Below are positions 56,900-64,000 of a stretch of DNA of 64,000 nt, piece after piece (position 1 is the first letter of the stretch; each line of letters starts with the position of its first letter). The translations under genes were made by a program, and so were the position numbers. The notes under the pieces are model-generated. The model was not told where the DNA came from. It did no database searches and worked only from the letters and a program-made list of their open reading frames with translations. Source of the stretch: Timema cristinae (taxonomy: Eukaryota; Arthropoda; Insecta; Phasmatodea; Timematidae); assembly GCA_039000515.1 (NCBI GenBank), contig JBCFYV010000001.1, positions 54,845,904-54,909,903 on the forward strand. Direction: 5' to 3'.

Positions 56900-59800
56900 T
56901 TTTTTTAAAAAACAAACCCCCAAAAGGGAGAAATAAAATGTTGTTTGTTTTGTTTTGCTATTCCCCCAAAAAAAAAAAAATTTATTTTTTACTTCGTTTT
57001 TCCCCCCATATTAAAAAATTTTAAAATTAGATATTCATACAGTGGAAACCCTTTCCTATTAAAACAAGTATCAAACCCTCCCTTTTAAAAATTTTTAAAA
57101 AAACCCAGTGAAAAAAATACCTCTAAAAATTTAAAAGGGGGAGAGGGGAAACATTGAATAGTTTTTTTTGCAAACTTTGGGGGTGTATTATGAGGTTTTT
57201 TTTAAATATGTGATCCTATTTTTAAAAAATTTTTACCATAGTTAGGCCCCCCATTAAATAGAAAACCAATATCTGCAATCTGAATATCCCTTTAAGGATA
57301 AAAATTTAATAGTTCATTGAACATCTATTTTGATGCTAGTTTACAAAAAAAAATCGCAACAAAATTATTTTCCCCTTTAAAATTAAATAAACAATATTTA
57401 ATTTAAACAAAAAACCCCGAACTGAAATTTTTTAAAAAAAAAATTTTCTATTTAAACTTATAATCATTTAAATTTTTTAAAATTTTGAAAAAATTTTTTT
57501 GTCAAATAAATTTAAAAAGGATTTTTTTTTCCCCAAAAAACAAAAGAAGTTTTTTTTTCAATGTCAAAAACTCCCCGATAGAATTTAAACAAAAAAATTT
57601 TTAAACCCTTTTCAAAATATTTGGGGAATTTCCCAAAAAAAAAGGGGTTCATTTTTAAAAAAAAATACCCTTGTTTAAAGGGGGAAGGTTTTAAAAACAC
57701 AACAAAAAAATTTTCCCAGGATTTCCCCGATGTAATATGTAAATAAATTTTTGGGCAAAACCTTTAACCGTTTCAGATTTTTATCCAGGGACAGATAACA
57801 ACTATAGGGGAAGGGGGAATTATTATAAAATAACTTTTTAGGCCCGGGGGGGATAAAGAAAAATAATAAATTTATAAAAAATTTAAAGGGGAAAAAATTT
57901 TTTCATTACAATACTTTCTGTTAAATTAAAAAACAAAATTTGAGAGGAAAAAAGGTTAAAAAAATTTTTTTCTTGAGGAAAGTTGATTTTGGGGTTTTTT
58001 TTCTTCAAAACTCTCTCGAATATTTAGTGGATGTCAACATTTTTCACTCGAAAAAACTCTTAAAATGAAGGTAAGAGGGGAAAAAAAAATTTTTTTAAAA
58101 AAATAAAAAAAAGGGGTCAACCACCGGGGAAATAGGGCATGGGGGAAAAAGGGGGGAATGCAAAAAAGGGAAAACATTCAATTTTTTTTTTTAAAAATTT
58201 TTTGGGGGAAACCCGTTTTTTTGAAACCAGAAAATTTAAATGAAAGGAAAATTTTTTTTGTTTTACATTTATTTTAATTTTTTTAAAAACTTATTTTATA
58301 CCCCTTTTAAAATTTTCTATAAAAATTTTAAAATTTAAAAAAAAAGGGGTTTACAATTTGGACCCCATGACCAGAAAGTTTTAAAATTGAACAAATAATA
58401 ACACATTTACACAACTAATTTTTCCTAAACAAAAAATGTTCTTTCTTTGTAATAGGGTTTTTAAATATAAATTTTTTCCCAAAAATTCAAAAAAAGTTTG
58501 GTTTTTAAAGTTATAAAAAATTTTAAAAGGGTATAAAATTATTTTATAAATTCAACATATTTTTTTGTTTCCCCTTTTTTCATTTTTTTCCAGATATAAA
58601 TATAACTTTTTAAAAATTTTTTAAAATACAACATCCTATCACGTTTAAAAACCAATAGTTGTACATTATTAAAATGCTTTTTACAATCAAAATTTTTTTT
58701 AAAACTTAACAAATTTAAATTTTAAAGTAAAATTTATCGCACTTTTTTTTAAATTTCGTATGAATTAAGGGTCACAAACACTTCTATTTTTTTTGTCAAA
58801 ACAAAAAACAAAAGTAAGGGCCGCTGGGTTTTGGGGGAAAATTTTTTTGGGCTCTCTTAGCGCTTGAACAAAATTATGGACTTGATCAAAAAAGGGGAAA
58901 ACAAATATACTTTTTGTTATTTTACCCATTCAATCTAGAAAAAATTTCGTAAATTTGGGGTTCTCATAAAATAAAAAATTACTTACACGATATAACACAT
59001 GTTTTTTTTCCCCTTTAAAAGAAAAAGAATTGAGCCAGTATTGTTTCCCCAAATTTTAAAAACTAAATAGGGAAAAACATTTTTAAAATTTTTAAAAAAA
59101 CCAAAATTTAGCTATTATAAAAAATTTTAAAATTTTTGCCCCAAAAAAAAGATTTTTCAAAAAAAGTAAAAAACCCAAAAAATTTAAATTTTTTTTACTA
59201 TAAATTGGGGTTGGGGAAAAAAATCTAAAACATTAAAAAAAAAACTTTTTATGTTTTAAAACCCCAAAATTTAAAAAAGGGTTTAAAAAATTTTAAAAAA
59301 TTTTAAAAAAATTTTGGTTACTTCAAAAATTTTAAAAAGAAAAAATTTTAAAAATTTTTTTTTTAAAGGTAAGAAAGTAAAGGGGATTTTAAAATAAAAT
59401 TTTTACAACAAATTTCGAAAAATTTTTTAAAAGGGGGAATTTAAAAATTTTTTTTTTTTTTCAAATGGGTGGCCGACCTTCCTAAGGATTCGGTTGTGAA
59501 TAAAGGGGTTAGGGGGGGCTAAAGAAAACTTTCAAAATTTTAAATTTGCCAACTGCCTTTTAATTTCATTGAGTGAAGGGGAAAAAAAAACCTCTCCCCC
59601 CCCCTTAAAAAAGGGAAAACATTTTTTTGGGTTTTGTTTATGGTCACTCGATGAGAATATTTTTCCCTTCGGGTTTCCTTTCCCCCCATTTTTGTTTTTT
59701 AAAAAAAAAATTTATTTTTTAAATGGAATTTTTTTTTTCTTGCTACCTGCACTTATTTAAGTCAGGTTCAACAAAAAATTTTTTTTGCTTTTCCTTTGAC

Positions 59801-62800
59801 AAGAATAAATTTAGATTTGAGGGATATTTTCAAGACTCTGGTCGAGCCCAGGTTGAAGGTCTTTCTTTTTTCTAAGTAATGATTTCTTTTTACACAATTC
59901 TGCCCCTGTGAAAAAAATTTTTTGAAAAAAATGATTCAATTTTTTTAAAAATGATTTTTAAAATTTTTAAAAAAATATTTTTAAAAATTTTGTATCAAAA
60001 ATTTAATTAAAGAGTTGCTTCAGGTGAAGAATTTGGTAGACATTTTAAAAATTTGGGTTTTTGAGAAGTGAATATTTTTTTTAATTTTAATAACCCCGGA
60101 GGCACCCTTTAAGGGGGAATGATGCTAAAAGGACCTCCCCCCAAAAATTATTTTTGAAAATTTTAAAAAACAATCTATCATAAATAAGGCAAGGAAGATT
60201 ATTTTAACGAATTGTTTTTTCCGCTTGGGGTTTTTAAAACCTCATTTTACCCCCCTTTAAGGGTTCGGTTTTGATGTACAAAAAACTGAACACCTGCACC
60301 CATACAGCCCGCCTCCTACAAAATTATATTTGCTACTGCTTTATTTAGGGTCATTTTATTTTTTATAATATTTTGTTGTTAAAAAGCCCAAAAAAACTAA
60401 GCAGGGGGGAAAAATTTATATTAACTGACCTAAATTTTTAAAAAATTTAATTTTTTTACTTCGAAATGTTATTACTCAAAAAATGCCAACACAAAAACAA
60501 AAATTTAAAAATTATTTTTTAACCCAAATTAATTTATCGTTTTCCGTGGGTTTTTCTCGAAAAAAGGGGGGGGGGGGGGGGGAGGGAACTCAACAAGGGG
60601 GCCATACTTCAAAAAGTAAATCGGCCGAAAAAAGGTTTTGGACTAAATCAAAATGAAAGTATCTCTATTCCATTTTTAAGAAAATTAGTCATATTATTTT
60701 AACGCATAAAACGTAATATCACATTCGGTGATAAAATTGAGGGGGGAAAATAACTAGTCCCTTAAATAAAAATCTTATTTTTTTTTTTAAAAAGTTTTAC
60801 AAATAATTAAAAATTAATTTAGAATTATTTTAGCAAAATTAATCCAAAAATTTTAAAGCCATTAAAATCCAAGGGGAACGTTTTTTTTAATAAAGAAATT
60901 TGAGTTAAAAAAAAATTTAAATTCATTTATTTCCACGTTGTAAATAAACCTTCTTGTTCAGCAGCAATGACTTTTTCCGGGGGAAATAAATACCGTTTTT
61001 ATGAATCTGAACTCTAAAGAAAACAGAGGTTTTAAATTTTTTAAAAAGGTTTTAAATTAATTAACTGTATTTTGCAATAAATTTTTTTTTAAAAATTTAA
61101 AGCAGGGGGATTCATTTTAATATAATGGATAAAATGGGGTTCTTAAAAAAAAGCACTAAAATTTAAAAGGGGGAAGGGGGTTAAAAACAAAGATAAATCA
61201 GGGGCTACACCAATCCCCTTCTGCAGGAAATTTAAGATTTCCCTTTAAAGGGGGAAAAAAGGGAAAATGGGTCTCACGTCTTTAAATGCAAGATCCTCAC
61301 TTATATTTTTTTTTTCATTTAAAAAAAAGATTCAAAACAAAAAATAATAAAAACTTTCGTTTTAAGTAAAAAAAAAATAATGGGTTTACTTTCTTCCTGA
61401 CCTTTTTGTCTTCTGTTTTCCCTTACCACGGCCCAAAAACTTGTAGGGATTTTATTCAAATTTTTATTTATATTAATAAACAAAAAACTGGGCAATTTTT
61501 TCAGTCTTACTCTATCCTAAAATTTAAGGGAATCACGATGAGTGATCTTTTTAATAAAAATTTTTGAAAAGGGTAATAATTTTTAAAATGCTTTAATAAT
61601 TTTGTTTGCAGAGCAATAACTTCCGTTGTTTTTGGGGGTGACATTTGTTAAGGGAATTTACTGATAAAGTTTGAAACAAAAAATTTTAAAATTTTGTAAA
61701 AATTTTTTTTTAAAGGGTTCTGGGATGTTTGACAGAAAATACCAAAAAAAATTAAACATTTTTTGGGAATTTTTAAAAGGGTTAAAGGGGGATTACTGAT
61801 ACCTTTTAAATTTTAATTTAAAAAACTGTATATTGGTTAAAAGGGGGGATCTTTAAGATTTACATTGAATTAAAATATAATTTTTTTCTTAAAAAAAAAT
61901 TTATATTTTTATTGTGATTGTTTTGTAAAATTTATTCTTTTAAATTGCTCTAATAATACTTTAAATTTTTTCGTCGATTATTTTATATAATTAAAAAAAT
62001 TTCCCTTTAAAAAAAATTAAAAATTTAAGGGGTTTTTATTTAAAAAAAACTGTAAATTAAATTTATTTGGAATTTACCTTAAATTTTTTTTAAATGGGTT
62101 AAATTATTTTTTTAATATAAAATAATTTTAAATTTTTTTTTACAAAAAAAAATAATTTAAAAAGAAAGGAAAAACTTTTATTTTTATTTTTTTTTTTTTT
62201 AAAATTTTTTTTAAAAATTGGCTTTTAAATGACCTTTGTTTTTTAAAAAGGTTAAAAAATTTTTGTTTTTTTAAAGGAAAATATTTAAATTTTGGGAATT
62301 TACTAAAAATATTTTTTTTTATTTTCTTCAAACTTTAATACATTATATCAATTTGCGCAATTGGGGGTTATTTTTAGTTTGTAACACCATGCTTATTCCC
62401 CCCCCAGGATATTTTAAAATACTATTACGCTAAATTTTAGGTATTAAGAAAAATTTTTTTTTTGGGAGGGACCCCATTTACGTGGAAAGGGAAATTTAAA
62501 AAAAATTTTTTAAAAATTCTCCAGCACTCCAACCCCAAAATTGAACCTTAATCTCTCACATCACCATTTGTATACCCGCCTTAACATGGTCCCCTGAACT
62601 TTATATTCTTGATTTCACTGTTTTTATTATTTATCACATCCACGTAAAAACACAAAATTAAATAAAGAAAAAAAGCATTTACCCACAATTCCTATTTTTA
62701 AAATTTTCTTTTCTCAAAAAAAAAAAAAATAACTTTCTTTTAAGCTTTTTATATCTTAAATTTAAGGGGTTGAATTTTAAAAATAACAATAATGTTTTTT

Positions 62801-64000
62801 TACTAGAATAAAATTTAAAAAAAAAATTTTAAATTGGTTTGCTAAGACAAATTGAACTGGAAGGGTTGAGTATAAAAACGGGCCCGTTAACGTTCAACGA
62901 TCACTTACTAAATAAACACAAAAATTTTCTCCCCAAAGTTAGTTAAACTTACTATTATGTTTTGGGAAATGCTTTGGGTTTTAAATGGCGTATTCTGAAG
63001 GGGTTTAAAATACAAGATGCAAGGGTTAGCGTGTGTAGGGGTGAAAACTTTACCCCCCAATGTTGTGTCACACAAGGGGGTTTTAAGGGGGCCCTTAAAA
63101 CTTTGGTCAGGTGTTGCCAACCATCTCGGAAAAAAATTTCAAAAAAGGGCTAAACCTGGCTTACTTTGATTTTAAAATTTGAACAAAAAACTTTTCGTAT
63201 TTACAAACAGGCCTTTTTTCATTTTCATAAAAATTTTTTTTAATTCACATTTTTAAACAAATTTTAAATTTAAGGTAATCATAATATTAAATAATTTCTC
63301 TGGGGGTTTCCGGAAGGGAAAATCCCATTTTTTTTTTTTCGCGAGACAGGAGTTGGGGTTTTTTAACCCGGGGTTATTTAAGAAAACACAAAAGTGGGAC
63401 ACCTTTTTTCAAATTAAACGTACTTCAATCCCTAATTACACTAACATAATGTGGAATTCATATAACCTTAAACAGTTATAAGACGTGAGTATGTGTGTGT
63501 GTGTGTTATATATAAATAGGGACCACGGCCAACAATAGCGAGGGGCAAGGTAAAAAACTCAGACCCACTCCCCAATAGTCATCTAAAATAAAAAATCCTA
63601 GTCCAAAAAAAATAAAATTAATCATTTTATCCGAAAACTCGCTTTGTTGTTGTCATTCCATAGCTGTTTTAAATGGTCTTACGTTTATCCACAAGAACAA
63701 CCAAAGAAAGGTCCGCACCGACTTTAAAGTTGCTCCGCCATTTTAAATTTTTTTCGGGGTTAAAAAATTTAAATTTTTCTTAAGTTTTTGGAATTTTTCC
63801 CAATCGGTTTACGGGCTAGAAGCTATAAGTTTGCCAAATTTCAAGTTTCTCCCAAGTCATTGGAAGGGTAACATTAATGTCATAAAGTGAGTCATCATGT
63901 GGCTTTGTAGTATAATAAAATTTAAAATCACTTATTGGAATGCATAAATGATTAGGGGAACTGGTAAATTTTTTATCACTTAAAATATTAGATAAAATCA
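56900..64000. other. Noisy AT-rich sequence, no gene recognised
   Basis: No domain was found in any frame. It contains a 17-G run at 60566-60582 and a GT microsatellite at about 63491-63506. Composition is less run-rich near 63.4-64 kb, which may mark improving quality. Confidence 0.5.

Larger units (their letters stand above)
44750..64000. other. Low-quality sequence with inflated homopolymers
   Basis: From about 44.75 kb rightward, runs of four or more identical bases become very frequent and frames break constantly. Known motifs (Jockey RT, SINE-like, interspersed repeat) remain recognisable but with extra or lost bases in runs. The composition becomes blocks of A, T, G and C runs. I read this as unpolished long-read consensus. 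Short frames here should not be taken as genes. Confidence 0.8.

Noticed and set aside
50330..64000. Short open frames such as those near 51.1, 52.4, 57.6, 59.6 and 62.2 kb
   Set aside because: They are rich in Phe, Lys, Pro and Gly from homopolymer runs, show no domain, and lie in low-quality sequence.

Overview
The window looks like non-coding DNA from an animal, most likely an insect, possibly a hemipteran (inferred; no marker gene fixes the species). It is AT-rich and has no bacterial-style operons. Recognisable content is almost entirely transposable elements of arthropod type: R1-like and Jockey-like LINEs, a Ty3/gypsy LTR retrotransposon, tRNA-derived SINEs, remnants of hAT, PIF/Harbinger, pogo-like and Mutator-like DNA transposons, and minisatellites. 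Only one candidate host gene was found: a small two-exon gene for a possibly secreted tandem-repeat protein (5636-4373, minus).

Layout. 0-10.3 kb: a 5'-truncated SINE, a decayed R1-like reverse transcriptase (RT) at 1.0-2.4 kb, SINE relatives, the tandem-repeat protein gene with two minisatellites, a second R1-like fragment (9.1-8.4 kb, minus) and a Harbinger remnant. 10.6-18 kb: a full-length SINE with target-site duplications, then a nearly complete Jockey-like LINE (17.8-13.0 kb, minus). 17.9-22.3 kb: pogo-like end, 22-bp minisatellite, hAT transposase remnant, hAT-type MITE, an inverted SINE pair and an 18-unit, 61-bp minisatellite. 24.0-32.1 kb: a young gypsy element, minus strand, with almost identical 1.49-kb LTRs and a GTAA target duplication. 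32.8-39.2 kb: a broken two-exon gene joining a Mutator-like transposase domain to a YqaJ-like nuclease domain, with SINEs in its 3.76-kb intron. 41-50 kb: two more Jockey-like LINEs lying head to tail on the minus strand.

From about 44.75 kb to the end the character of the sequence changes sharply. Almost every mononucleotide run is inflated, reading frames break every few dozen codons, and long stretches consist of A/T/G/C runs. This looks like unpolished long-read consensus rather than biology. A repeat present in clean form at 39.86-40.74 kb recurs in noisy form at 55.69-56.67 kb, which supports this view. Annotation right of 50 kb is therefore minimal.

The elements do not form a pathway; the window is a nest of insertions. 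The most interesting locus is the transposase plus nuclease fusion gene with a phase-consistent intron. Next are the SINE families that share one 3' domain and the candidate secreted repeat protein.
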